Shown: positions 44,406-52,382 of the stretch, piece by piece
Layout of the letters: every line of letters begins with the position of its first letter
Numbering within the stretch: the first letter of the stretch is position 1
NCBI RefSeq assembly: GCF_002946835.1
Contig: NZ_CP026652.1
Location: 3,348,001-3,412,000 of the forward strand
Direction of reading: 5' to 3'
From: Streptomyces dengpaensis
Lineage (GTDB): Bacteria; Actinomycetota; Actinomycetes; Streptomycetales; Streptomycetaceae
DNA: 64,000 bases
Program-made: the position numbers and the translations under genes
Notes under the pieces: generated by a model
What the model saw: only the letters and a program-made list of their open reading frames with translations
Told to the model about the DNA's origin: nothing
Databases searched by the model: none

Positions 44406-45017
44406 GTGAGGACGCGGGAGGGGGGCCGCATCGTCGTCGACGAGGCCGTGGTGATCGCACGCGTACGCGCCGGTGAGCCGGAGGCGTACGCGGAACTGGT
44501 CCGTGCCCATACGGGCATCGCGATCAGGGCGGCCAGGGCACTGGGGGCGGGTGCGGACGCGGAGGACGTGGTGCAGCAGGCGTTCATCAAGGCGTACTGC
44601 TCGCTGGGGCGCTTTAGGGACGGCGCGGCGTTCAAGCCGTGGCTGCTCTCGATCGTCGCCAATGAGACGAGGAACACAGTGCGGACGGCGGTGCGGCAGC
44701 GGACGCTGGCCGGCCGGGAGGCCGCGTTCGCGGAGGCGGAGCCGCTGATACAGGAATCGGCGGACCCGGCGGTCGCGGCGCTGGAGATAGAGCGCCGCGC
44801 GGCGCTGCTGGCCGCCCTGGAGCAGCTCAGCGAGGAGCACCGCCTGGTCGTCACATACCGCTATCTCCTGGAGATGGACGGACCGGAGACGGCCCAGGCG
44901 CTGGGCTGGCCGCGCGGGACGGTGAAGTCCCGGCTCAACCGCGCCCTGCGCAAGCTGGGCCGACTGCTGCCCGACTTCGAACCTCGGAAAGGGGAAGGGG
45001 GTGATGAGCATGAATGA
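44406..45017 (+). CDS. ECF-type RNA polymerase sigma factor
   Basis: This 203-residue protein has sigma region 2 at about residues 17-85 (YAELVRAHTGIAIRAARALG, AEDVVQQAFIKAYCSLGRF, FKPWLLSIVANETRN). Region 4 lies at about 135-190 (LEQLSEEHRLVVTYRYLLEM, ALGWPRGTVKSRLNRALRKL). Regions 1 and 3 are absent, as in ECF factors. I chose the GTG at 44406 because the promoter elements place the transcript start there. It overlaps the downstream membrane-protein gene by 17 bases, the usual sigma/anti-sigma arrangement. Confidence 0.92.
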   Translation: MRTREGGRIVVDEAVVIARVRAGEPEAYAELVRAHTGIAIRAARALGAGADAEDVVQQAFIKAYCSLGRFRDGAAFKPWLLSIVANETRNTVRTAVRQRTLAGREAAFAEAEPLIQESADPAVAALEIERRAALLAALEQLSEEHRLVVTYRYLLEMDGPETAQALGWPRGTVKSRLNRALRKLGRLLPDFEPRKGEGGDEHE

Positions 45018-45912
45018 GTCGTACGAGTCGCCTGATTCGCACGAGTCGCCCGACGAGAAGGGCGCGGGAGGCACGGAGCCCTCCGGTGAGCGGAGTGGGC
45101 GTGCCCGTGCGGGCGGCTCGCGGCTACCGGAGGAGCTGCGGCAGCTCGGGCGGTCGCTGGATGGGCCCGGGGCGGCCGGGAGCGATTCGATGGTCGAGCG
45201 GGTGCTGGAGCAGATACTCGCCGAGAGGATCCCGGCTCCGGTGGCAGAGCCGCCGGGGCCCGGCGAGCGGCTCCGGGCGGTGCGCCGCTGGGCGCGGGTG
45301 CGCTGGCGCGCGCTGACCGCGAGCCTGTGCGGTGTGCTGACGGTACTCGTGCTCACGCCTCCGGTGCGCGCCGCGGTCGTGGACTGGTTCGACTTCGGCG
45401 GGGTCGAGGTGCGGTACGACCCGTCGGCGGTCCCCTCGCCCGGGGCCCGGGTGCCGGGGTGCGGCCCTTCGCTGACGTCGGCGCAGGCCGAGCGGCGGGC
45501 CGGGTTCGCGCCTCTCGTGCCCGACGCCCTCGGGATGCCGGACGCGGTGACGGTGACACCCCAGCCGCAGGGACGGCTCCTGATGAGCCTGTGCTGGCGC
45601 GAGCACGGGCACACGGTCCGGCTGGACGAGTATCCGGAGAGCCTCGACATCAATTTCGCCAAGGCGGTGCGGGAGCATCCGGAGTGGGTGCAGATGGGCG
45701 GCTCCGAGGACTACGGCAGTCAGGCGCTGTGGTTTCCGAAGCCGCATCTGCTGAGCTTCTGGCTCATCGACGCGGACGGGGACCGCTTCACCCGCTCCGA
45801 GCGGACAGCGGGGCCCACGCTGCTGTGGATGCACGAGCAGGAGGTGACCCTCCGGCTCGAGGGAGTGGCGTCGAAGGCGCGGGCGGTGGAGATCGCGAAG
45901 TCGCTGAAGTAA
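45001..45912 (+). CDS. Membrane protein, probable anti-sigma partner
   Basis: This 303-residue protein has a 100-residue acidic and then basic cytosolic N-region, with SMVERVLEQILAERIP as a likely sigma-binding helix. A single membrane helix follows (LTASLCGVLTVLVLTPPVRA), then an outside domain of about 170 residues. I see no H-x3-C-x2-C zinc anti-sigma motif, so it may be a different class. The outside part has no family I know. Overlap with the sigma gene by 17 bases argues for a regulatory partnership. Its GTG at 45001 sits inside the sigma 3' end. Confidence 0.8.
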   Translation: MMSMNESYESPDSHESPDEKGAGGTEPSGERSGRARAGGSRLPEELRQLGRSLDGPGAAGSDSMVERVLEQILAERIPAPVAEPPGPGERLRAVRRWARVRWRALTASLCGVLTVLVLTPPVRAAVVDWFDFGGVEVRYDPSAVPSPGARVPGCGPSLTSAQAERRAGFAPLVPDALGMPDAVTVTPQPQGRLLMSLCWREHGHTVRLDEYPESLDINFAKAVREHPEWVQMGGSEDYGSQALWFPKPHLLSFWLIDADGDRFTRSERTAGPTLLWMHEQEVTLRLEGVASKARAVEIAKSLK

Positions 45913-45961
45913 CGGGACTGCGCATGCGCTGAAGTAGCCCGCAAATTGGCCGGTGCCGAGT

Positions 45962-45988
45962 GGGAACCCCGACGGGTCGAGCGGTGTA
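45962..45988 (+). promoter_or_regulatory. ECF-type promoter of the secreted-protein operon
   Basis: GGGAACC (45962-45968), 13 bases, CGGTGTA (45982-45988): identical in both elements and spacing to the sigma gene's own promoter. It lies 64 bases before the ATG at 46053, leaving room for a leader with a GGGGG ribosome site. Confidence 0.78.
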
Positions 45989-46052
45989 CCAGAAGTGACA
46001 CACCGCGGGCGGGCGGACCGCACGCGGATCGACTAGCTGGTTGGGGGTTCGA

Positions 46053-46733
46053 ATGCGCAGGCTTCGTGAACTGATCGCGGGAACAGGGGCGTTGGCGGTG
46101 GCCCTCGCGGCGGTGCTGCTGGGGGCACCGCCCGCGACGGCCGGTGGCTCGACGAGTGTGCTGGTGGTCTCGCCGGAGAGCGAGGAGATCACCGCGCTGT
46201 ATTACTCGGACGAGGAGTACGAGAAGTTGATGCAGCTGCTGGGCACGCTGGGCTCGGGCATACGCGAGGAGCCGAAGCCGCCGGGTCTCAACACGGGCGA
46301 CGGCAGTCGTCAGATCAATGTCACATGGATGGCCCACGAGGTGACGCCTTGGCGCGTCGACCGCGTGTACCCGAACACCCCGCGAAGCAATGAGGTCTGG
46401 ATATACACAGCGACCGATATGCGGTCGCTGAACGGCCGCTGGCACAAGGCAAAGCATCCGGCCGAGGTGCGCGAGCTGTTCAAGAAGCTCGGCGTGACGG
46501 GCACGTCATCGGGTGAGGGTACCGAGGCCATGGGTCCGGCACCTTCGAAGACCACGGAGAACAGGTCCACCGCGCCCGCGCGCACCGCGCAACCCAACTC
46601 GACCACCGCCGCCGCGGCCGACGACGGGACCGACTGGTGGTGGGCACTGCCGGGGGCGGCGGCCGGAGCCTTGCTGGCGCGGGTACGGCTGCCGCGTAAG
46701 GGAGAGCCCCGGCAGGAGTTGCGGGACGTATGA
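46053..46733 (+). CDS. Secreted membrane-anchored protein, unknown, ECF-controlled
   Basis: This 226-residue protein has a signal peptide (LIAGTGALAVALAAVLLGAP, cut near ATAGG). An outside domain contains ITALYYSDEEYEKLMQLLG and VTWMAHEVTPWRVDRVY. After a Thr/Ala/Ser linker come a membrane helix (WWWALPGAAAGALLARV) and a basic end RKGEPRQELRDV. I recognise no family. The next gene has the same architecture and a matching C-terminal end, so they are distant paralogues working together. Their starts are coupled (ATGA). Confidence 0.85.
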   Translation: MRRLRELIAGTGALAVALAAVLLGAPPATAGGSTSVLVVSPESEEITALYYSDEEYEKLMQLLGTLGSGIREEPKPPGLNTGDGSRQINVTWMAHEVTPWRVDRVYPNTPRSNEVWIYTATDMRSLNGRWHKAKHPAEVRELFKKLGVTGTSSGEGTEAMGPAPSKTTENRSTAPARTAQPNSTTAAAADDGTDWWWALPGAAAGALLARVRLPRKGEPRQELRDV

Positions 46734-46810
46734 GGTGCTGGCCGGACAAGTGGCACGAGGGGGATGAACGGGCGAGAGGCACGAGGGGGATGGACGGACA
46801 AGGGGGCTGG

Positions 46811-47521
46811 ATGAGATTTCAGGCCGGAAGGACGAGGTTGAGGAGGCTATGGCTCGTGTGCCTGGTTTCCGTGGCTCTGCCCGCGCTCGGCGCACCAGCA
46901 GCCCATGCTTCGACGCGCACCATGGCCCATGCGAAGGCCGACACCCCGGATCTGGCCCTGGTCGTCGCCGGTGACACGGGGCGGACAACCACCCTGCACG
47001 CCGGCGAGGAGGACTTCATACGGTTCTGGCGGTTGCTGTCGCCCCAGTTCACCGGGACGGAAAGGGTGCCCGATGCCTGGGCGGAGGGCCGCTACCCAAA
47101 GGTGCTGACCACCGTGATCTGGGGGCTGACCGGAGTCGGGGGCTGGCCGCAGACCAGCAGGGCGCCTGGCGGCGATGTGGCCATCGAGCGCCAGGACCAG
47201 GTCCTCCTCGCGGCGGACGGCACGCCCTGGGTGCGGTCGGATCCTTCGCCCGACGTGGAGGACGACGACATCCGCTGGCATCGCGCGCCGCGCTGGCTGT
47301 TCGACGACATGGCGGTGCGCGGGGATCTGTTCGGCTCCCCGAGCGACCCGGTGGCCGCCTCGCAACAGGACGCGGCGGGGCGTGGGGAGTGGGCGATACC
47401 CGGGTTGGCGGCGGGCCTGGTCCTCGGCGTCGGCGGCACCCTTCTGATACGCGGCGCGGCGGCCCGGCGTGAAGCTGCCGGACCGCTGCGGGAACCACGA
47501 CAGGAGCTGATCGACTTGTAG
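46811..47521 (+). CDS. Second secreted membrane-anchored paralogue, ECF-controlled
   Basis: This 236-residue protein has a signal peptide (LWLVCLVSVALPALGAPAAHA), then an outside domain with ALVVAGDTGRTTTLHAGEED and TVIWGLTGVGGWPQTSRAPG. A membrane helix (IPGLAAGLVLGVGGTLLIRG) precedes the end LREPRQELIDL, which mirrors the preceding protein. I take the ATG at 46811 because it directly precedes the signal peptide. An ATG at 46730 overlapping the upstream stop would add a charged 27-residue stretch. No enzyme motif is seen. Confidence 0.83.
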   Translation: MRFQAGRTRLRRLWLVCLVSVALPALGAPAAHASTRTMAHAKADTPDLALVVAGDTGRTTTLHAGEEDFIRFWRLLSPQFTGTERVPDAWAEGRYPKVLTTVIWGLTGVGGWPQTSRAPGGDVAIERQDQVLLAADGTPWVRSDPSPDVEDDDIRWHRAPRWLFDDMAVRGDLFGSPSDPVAASQQDAAGRGEWAIPGLAAGLVLGVGGTLLIRGAAARREAAGPLREPRQELIDL

Positions 47522-47542
47522 CCCCGGGTGAGGCGCCGGGGC
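47521..47542. terminator. Short bidirectional terminator
   Basis: GCCCCGG (47521-47527) pairs with CCGGGGC (47536-47542) across an 8-base loop. It fits exactly between the stop of the secreted-protein operon and the convergent glyA stop. Confidence 0.65.
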
Positions 47543-47543
47543 G

Positions 47544-48992
47544 TCAGCCGAGGTCGATCTCCGGGTAGAGCGGGAAGCCGGTGAGCAGGTCGGTGGCGCG
47601 GTGGGCGATCTCGTCGGAGATCTTCGGGTCCAGGACGTGCTGGGCCTTGGACGGGCTGCCCTTGGCGGTGGTGCCGGGCTCGGCGGCGGTGAGGACGCGG
47701 TCGATCAGAGCAGCGATCTCGTCCATCTCGGCGGTGCCCAGACCACGGGTGGTCAGCGCGGGCGTGCCGATGCGGATGCCGGAGGTGTACCAGGCGCCGT
47801 TGGGGTCGGCGGGGATGGCGTTGCGGTTGGTGACGATGCCCGAGTCGAGCAGTGCGGACTCGGCCTGGCGGCCGGTGAGGCCGTAGGAGGAGGCGACGTC
47901 GATCAGGTTGAGATGGTTGTCCGTGCCGCCGGTGACCAGCGTGGCGCCGCGGCGCATCAGGCCCTCGGCGAGGGCGCGGGAGTTGTCGACGACGGCCTGG
48001 GCGTAGTCGCGGAACTCCGGGCGGCGGGCCTCGGCGAGCGCGACGGCCTTGGCGGCCATGACGTGCGGGAGGGGGCCGCCGAGGACCATCGGGCAGCCGC
48101 GGTCGACCTGCTCGGCCAGGGTCTCGTCGCACAGCACCATGCCGCCGCGCGGGCCGCGCAGCGACTTGTGCGTGGTGGTGGTGACGATCTGGGCGTGCGG
48201 GATCGGGTCGAAGTCGCCGGTGAGGACCTTGCCGGCGACGAGACCGGCGAAGTGGGCCATGTCGACCATGAGGGTGGCGCCGACCTCGTCGGCGATCTCC
48301 CGCATGATGCGGAAGTTCACGAGACGGGGGTAGGCGGAGTAGCCCGCGACGATGATCAGGGGCTTGAACTCACGGGCGGAGGTGCGCAGGGCCTCGTAGT
48401 CGATGAGGCCGGTGGTGGGGTCGGTGCCGTAGGAGCGCTGGTCGAACATCTTGCCGGAGATGTTCGGGCGGAAGCCGTGGGTGAGGTGGCCGCCGGCGTC
48501 CAGGGACATGCCGAGCATGCGCTGGTTGCCGAAGGCCTGGCGCAGCTCGGCCCAGTCGGCCTCGGAGAGGTCGTTGACGTTGCGGACGCCGGCCCGCTCC
48601 AGGGCGGGGGCCTCGACGCGGGCGGCGAGGACGGCCCAGAAGGCGACGAGGTTGGCGTCGATACCGGAGTGCGGCTGGGCGTAGGCGTGCTCGGCGCCGA
48701 AGAGTTCGCGGGCGTGCTCGGCGGCGAGGGCCTCGACGGTGTCGACGTTGCGGCAGCCGGCGTAGAAGCGGCGGCCGATGGTGCCCTCGGCGTACTTGTC
48801 GCTGAACCAGTTGCCCATGGCCAGGAGGGTGGCCGGGGAGGCGTAGTTCTCGGAGGCGATCAGTTTGAGCATGTCGCGCTGATCGGCGAGTTCCTGGCCG
48901 ATGGCGTCGGCGACGCGGGGCTCGACGGCGCGGATCACGTCGAGGGCGCTGCGGACGGCGGTGGTTTCGGTGGAGAGGGGCTGCTCGGGCAT
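47544..48992 (-). CDS. glyA: Serine hydroxymethyltransferase
   Basis: This 482-residue PLP enzyme converts serine and tetrahydrofolate to glycine and methylene-tetrahydrofolate. The PLP lysine lies in [19 protein letters not shown]. Other marks are [35 protein letters not shown] and the [13 protein letters not shown] insertion typical of the longer actinobacterial form. The start ATG at 48992 is the first of the conserved sequence. It converges with the ECF operon and shares a hairpin with it. Confidence 0.96.
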   Translation of the reverse strand: MPEQPLSTETTAVRSALDVIRAVEPRVADAIGQELADQRDMLKLIASENYASPATLLAMGNWFSDKYAEGTIGRRFYAGCRNVDTVEALAAEHARELFGAEHAYAQPHSGIDANLVAFWAVLAARVEAPALERAGVRNVNDLSEADWAELRQAFGNQRMLGMSLDAGGHLTHGFRPNISGKMFDQRSYGTDPTTGLIDYEALRTSAREFKPLIIVAGYSAYPRLVNFRIMREIADEVGATLMVDMAHFAGLVAGKVLTGDFDPIPHAQIVTTTTHKSLRGPRGGMVLCDETLAEQVDRGCPMVLGGPLPHVMAAKAVALAEARRPEFRDYAQAVVDNSRALAEGLMRRGATLVTGGTDNHLNLIDVASSYGLTGRQAESALLDSGIVTNRNAIPADPNGAWYTSGIRIGTPALTTRGLGTAEMDEIAALIDRVLTAAEPGTTAKGSPSKAQHVLDPKISDEIAHRATDLLTGFPLYPEIDLG

Positions 48993-49293
48993 GTCGGCCT
49001 CCGGACGGCGTGGCGTTCAGCAAACACGATTCACGGTTCGGCCCAGGCGCACGGCACACAGTTCCGGGGCCGCTCCCCGATGGTCGGTCCCATCCCAGCG
49101 CGCCAGTCACGGCCCCGCCGGTCAGCCTACCGGGCGCGCCGGATCGTCGGCCACGCGGAGTAGCCGCGGATTGATCGCGCGTGGTCCACCGTGCCAGCGA
49201 CTATAGGAAGGAGGCCATATGCACCCCCACGGCGGGCTGCTCCCCGTGCTCGGGAAAACGCCCCCCGTGCCGGCGTCAAGAAACGGAGATCCC

Positions 49294-50508
49294 GTGACCG
49301 CTACGGAGACGACGCAGGCGTACATCGCGTCGGCCGACGCGCACAGCGCGCACAACTACCACCCGCTGCCGGTCGTCGTGGCGACGGCGGACGGGGCCTG
49401 GATGACGGATGTCGAGGGGCGCCGCTTCCTCGACATGCTGGCCGGATACTCGGCGCTGAATTTCGGCCATGGCAACCGGCGGCTGATCGAGGCGGCGAAA
49501 GCGCAGATGGAGCGGGTGACGTTGACGTCGCGGGCGTTCCATCACGACCGGTTCGCGGACTTCTGCCGGGAGCTGGCGGCGTTGTGCGGCAAGGAGATGG
49601 TGCTGCCGATGAACACGGGCGCGGAGGCGGTGGAGACCGCGGTGAAGACGGCCCGGAAGTGGGGGTACCGGGTCAAGGGCGTGCCTGGGGAGATGGCGAA
49701 GATCGTGGTCGCGGGCAACAACTTCCACGGCCGTACGACGACGATCATCAGCTTCTCCACGGACCCGGAGGCGCGGGCGGACTTCGGGCCGTACACGCCG
49801 GGGTTCGAGATCGTGCCGTACGGGGACTTGACCGCGATGCGGGCGGCGCTCTCGGAGAACACGGTCGCTGTGCTGCTGGAGCCGATTCAGGGCGAGGCGG
49901 GGGTGATGGTGCCGCCGCCCGGTTATCTCCAGGGCGTGCGCGAGCTGACGCGGGAGCGGAACGTGCTGTTCGTCGCGGACGAGATCCAGTCGGGGCTCGG
50001 CCGTACGGGGAAGACCTTCGCGTGTGAGCACGAGGGGGTCGTGCCGGATGTGTATGTGCTGGGCAAGGCGCTGGGAGGCGGGGTCGTTCCGGTGTCGGCG
50101 GTGGTGGCCGACCGGGAGGTGCTCGGGGTGTTCCGGCCCGGGGAGCACGGGTCGACGTTCGGGGGGAATCCGCTGGCGTGCGCGGTGGCGCTCGAGGTGA
50201 TCGCGATGCTGCGGTCGGGCGAGTTCCAGCGGCGGGCGGCCGAGCTGGGCGAGCATCTGCACCACGAGCTGGGCCTGTTGACGGGCTCGGGGCATGTGAC
50301 CGAGGTGCGCGGGCGGGGGCTATGGGCGGGCATCGACATCGCCCCGGCGTACGGCACGGGACGGGAGATCTCCGAGAAGCTGATGGACCGGGGCGTCCTC
50401 GTCAAGGACACCCACGGCTCCACGATCCGGATCGCCCCGCCCCTGGTCATCAGCAAGGAGGACCTGGACTGGGGACTGGCCCAACTCCGGGGCGTACTGG
50501 GGGTCTAG
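49294..50508 (+). CDS. rocD: Ornithine aminotransferase
   Basis: This 404-residue class III PLP aminotransferase turns ornithine into glutamate semialdehyde in arginine breakdown. Marks are SAHNYHPLPVVVATADGAWM, MNTGAEAVETAVKTARKWGY, the PLP Asp in VADEIQSGLGRTG and the Lys in YVLGKALGGGVVP. The GTG at 49294 has GGAG 5 bases upstream and begins where family members begin. An in-frame ATG at 49219 with an even better AAGGAGG site would add 25 Pro-rich residues, so two starts are possible. A 57-residue ORF follows by 3 bases. Confidence 0.94.
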   Translation: MTATETTQAYIASADAHSAHNYHPLPVVVATADGAWMTDVEGRRFLDMLAGYSALNFGHGNRRLIEAAKAQMERVTLTSRAFHHDRFADFCRELAALCGKEMVLPMNTGAEAVETAVKTARKWGYRVKGVPGEMAKIVVAGNNFHGRTTTIISFSTDPEARADFGPYTPGFEIVPYGDLTAMRAALSENTVAVLLEPIQGEAGVMVPPPGYLQGVRELTRERNVLFVADEIQSGLGRTGKTFACEHEGVVPDVYVLGKALGGGVVPVSAVVADREVLGVFRPGEHGSTFGGNPLACAVALEVIAMLRSGEFQRRAAELGEHLHHELGLLTGSGHVTEVRGRGLWAGIDIAPAYGTGREISEKLMDRGVLVKDTHGSTIRIAPPLVISKEDLDWGLAQLRGVLGV

Positions 50509-50511
50509 TCA

Positions 50512-50685
50512 GTGCCGGGATGGCGCACTGGGCTGCGCATCGTCGCGGTTTCGCTCGCGCTGACCGTGGCCGCGTACGACGTGCTGGTCCGGCGCACGCG
50601 CGTGACCCGCTTCCTGTTCGGCCTGCGCGAAGGCGGCCGGCCCGAGCACGGCCTGCGCGAGGCGGGCCGCGACGACAGGCCCTAG
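50512..50685 (+). CDS. 57-residue single-helix membrane protein
   Basis: This small ORF begins at GTG 3 bases after the rocD stop and ends at TAG 50683-50685. It has one hydrophobic helix (LRIVAVSLALTVAAYDVLV) and a basic, Arg-rich tail with a repeated short motif (FGLREGGRPEHGLREAGR). It overlaps the convergent ygiC-like gene by 4 bases. I know no family. Its codon use fits neighbouring genes and it would be cotranslated with rocD. Confidence 0.6.
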   Translation: MPGWRTGLRIVAVSLALTVAAYDVLVRRTRVTRFLFGLREGGRPEHGLREAGRDDRP

Positions 50686-51872
50686 AGGATCACGTGGGGC
50701 AGGAAGCGGGCGTACTCGTCGGTGATCAGGCCGGAGGACTCGCGGATGCCGAGGCCCGCCGACTCGTTCTCGACGACCCAGGCGCCGAGGACGACACGGT
50801 TGCCGTCGAAGTCGGGCAGGGGCGCCAACTCCTGGTAGCAACAGGGGTCTTCGTCGTCGCGCGCGACGGGGGTGGCGCCCGGCTCGTGGACCGTCACGCC
50901 CGCGCCCTCGCGGCCGAGGAGGGGCTTGGCGACGTAACCCGCGGTCGTGGCCAGCTCCCGTGGCCCGTCGAGGTAGGCGGGGAGAAGGTTCGGGTGGTCC
51001 GGGTAGAGCTCCCAGAGGATGGCGAGGAGGGCCTTGTTGGACAGGAGCATCTTCCAGGCGGGCTCGATCCACAGGGTCGTGCCGGTGCCTCCGCCGTTGT
51101 CGAGGGTGTCCAGGACGTGGTCGGCGAAGCGCTCGGTGGTGAGCCATTCCCAGGGGTAGAGCTTGAAGCAGCTGCGGATGAAGCGGAGCTGGTTGTCGAC
51201 GAAGCGGCCGGAGAGCGGGTCCCAGCCGATCTCCTCCATCGAGATCCAGTCCGTGTCGAGTCCGGCCTGCTCCGCAGTCTCCTTCAGATAGGCGACCGTC
51301 ATCAGGTCCTCGCCGAGTTCGTCGGCGGCGGAGTGCGCGAAGTAGAGAGGGCCGCCGGGCGGCAGGAGGGCGGCCTGTTTCTTCCAGGCGGCGATGAGGC
51401 GTTCGTGGAGGGAGTTCCACTGGTCGGCGCCCGGGAAGCGGTCCTGCATCCAGAACCACTGGGGGCTGGCGGCCTCGACCAGGGAGGTCGGGGTGTCGGC
51501 GTTGTACTCGAGGAGCTTCGCTGGGCCCGTGCCGTCGTAGTGGAGGTCGAAACGGCCGTAGACGGAGGGGAGTTCGGCGCGGCGGTGGCATGCCTCGGCG
51601 ACCGCCTGCGCCACGCGCGGGTCGGTGATGCCCAGGTCCGCGAAGCGGTTCTCGGTGACGATGTGGTCGGCCGCCGCCAGGCACATGCGGTGCAGTTCCT
51701 CGACGACCTCCTCCAGCGCCTCCACCTCCGGGAGCGAGAAGACGTAGTACGCGCTCTCGTCCCAGTAGGGGCGCAGGGAGTCGTCGGGGTAGCGGGTGAG
51801 CGGGTAGATGAGGCCTTGTTCCTCGACGGTCTGCTGCCAGCCGGGGCGGGGGGCGATCGTGCGGCGTTCCAC
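50682..51872 (-). CDS. Glutathionylspermidine-synthase-like ATP-grasp protein (YgiC-like)
   Basis: The whole length of this 396-residue protein follows the glutathionylspermidine synthase ATP-grasp fold. It has the substrate/ATP segments YGRFDLHYDGTGPAKLLEYN with NADTPTSL, EPAWKMLLSNKALLAILWEL and KPLLGREGAGVT. In Streptomyces, which lacks glutathione and trypanothione, the ligand must differ, so only an amide-forming ATP-grasp ligase is predicted. It is followed downstream, in minus orientation, by the 57-residue gene end and preceded by a lipoprotein gene, matching the E. coli ygiB-ygiC pairing. Confidence 0.88.
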   Translation of the reverse strand: MERRTIAPRPGWQQTVEEQGLIYPLTRYPDDSLRPYWDESAYYVFSLPEVEALEEVVEELHRMCLAAADHIVTENRFADLGITDPRVAQAVAEACHRRAELPSVYGRFDLHYDGTGPAKLLEYNADTPTSLVEAASPQWFWMQDRFPGADQWNSLHERLIAAWKKQAALLPPGGPLYFAHSAADELGEDLMTVAYLKETAEQAGLDTDWISMEEIGWDPLSGRFVDNQLRFIRSCFKLYPWEWLTTERFADHVLDTLDNGGGTGTTLWIEPAWKMLLSNKALLAILWELYPDHPNLLPAYLDGPRELATTAGYVAKPLLGREGAGVTVHEPGATPVARDDEDPCCYQELAPLPDFDGNRVVLGAWVVENESAGLGIRESSGLITDEYARFLPHVIL

Positions 51873-51900
51873 TGTCCTGGTTCCCTTGTCCTGTCGCGGC

Positions 51901-52248
51901 TCAGCCGCCGGAGCTGCCCTTGCCGCTGCCGAAGCCGCCGCGGTCGACGCTGCTGCCGCCGCCGGAGCCGCCCGAGCCGCCGGACCCCTTGGGCTTGGTG
52001 AAGGAGCCGCCGTCGACCCAGCCGCTGTTCTTCTTGCCGCCGTAGTACCAGGCGCCGCCGGACGACGTCTTGGCCGACTTGCAGTTCTTGTCGGCGACGA
52101 CCTTGTAGCCCTTGGTGAGGTTGTAGCTGTCGCGGTCGACGCAGCGCTTGTCGGGGTCCGAGGAGCAGGCGGTGAGCGCTGCCGCGAGGAGTCCCATGCC
52201 GCCGAGGACGACCGTGCCCGAGCGCAGTTGCCGTCGTGTGTCTGCCAT
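51901..52248 (-). CDS. Small lipoprotein, YgiB-like
   Basis: In this 115-residue protein the signal peptide ends in a lipobox (GLLAAALTACSS), so the mature protein is a lipid-anchored 89 residues. The mature part has two Cys (RCVDRD, NCKSAKTSSGG) and a Gly/Ser-rich end with WYYGGKKNSGW. It precedes the ygiC-like gene by 28 bases. In E. coli the ygiB lipoprotein has the same position and a similar Gly/Ser-rich tail, so I call it YgiB-like from context rather than strong similarity. Confidence 0.78.
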   Translation of the reverse strand: MADTRRQLRSGTVVLGGMGLLAAALTACSSDPDKRCVDRDSYNLTKGYKVVADKNCKSAKTSSGGAWYYGGKKNSGWVDGGSFTKPKGSGGSGGSGGGSSVDRGGFGSGKGSSGG

Positions 52249-52382
52249 TTCCGTTCCCCCGTGGTTCCGTTGCGTGCAGATCTGTTCAGTCAGTTCAGGT
52301 CTTCAATTTCGCAGACAGTCACCTTAGAGATCGCTCCCGGCCGCTGCGCGGTGGCCCCCCTGTGATGCGGCGTCCCCTGCCG

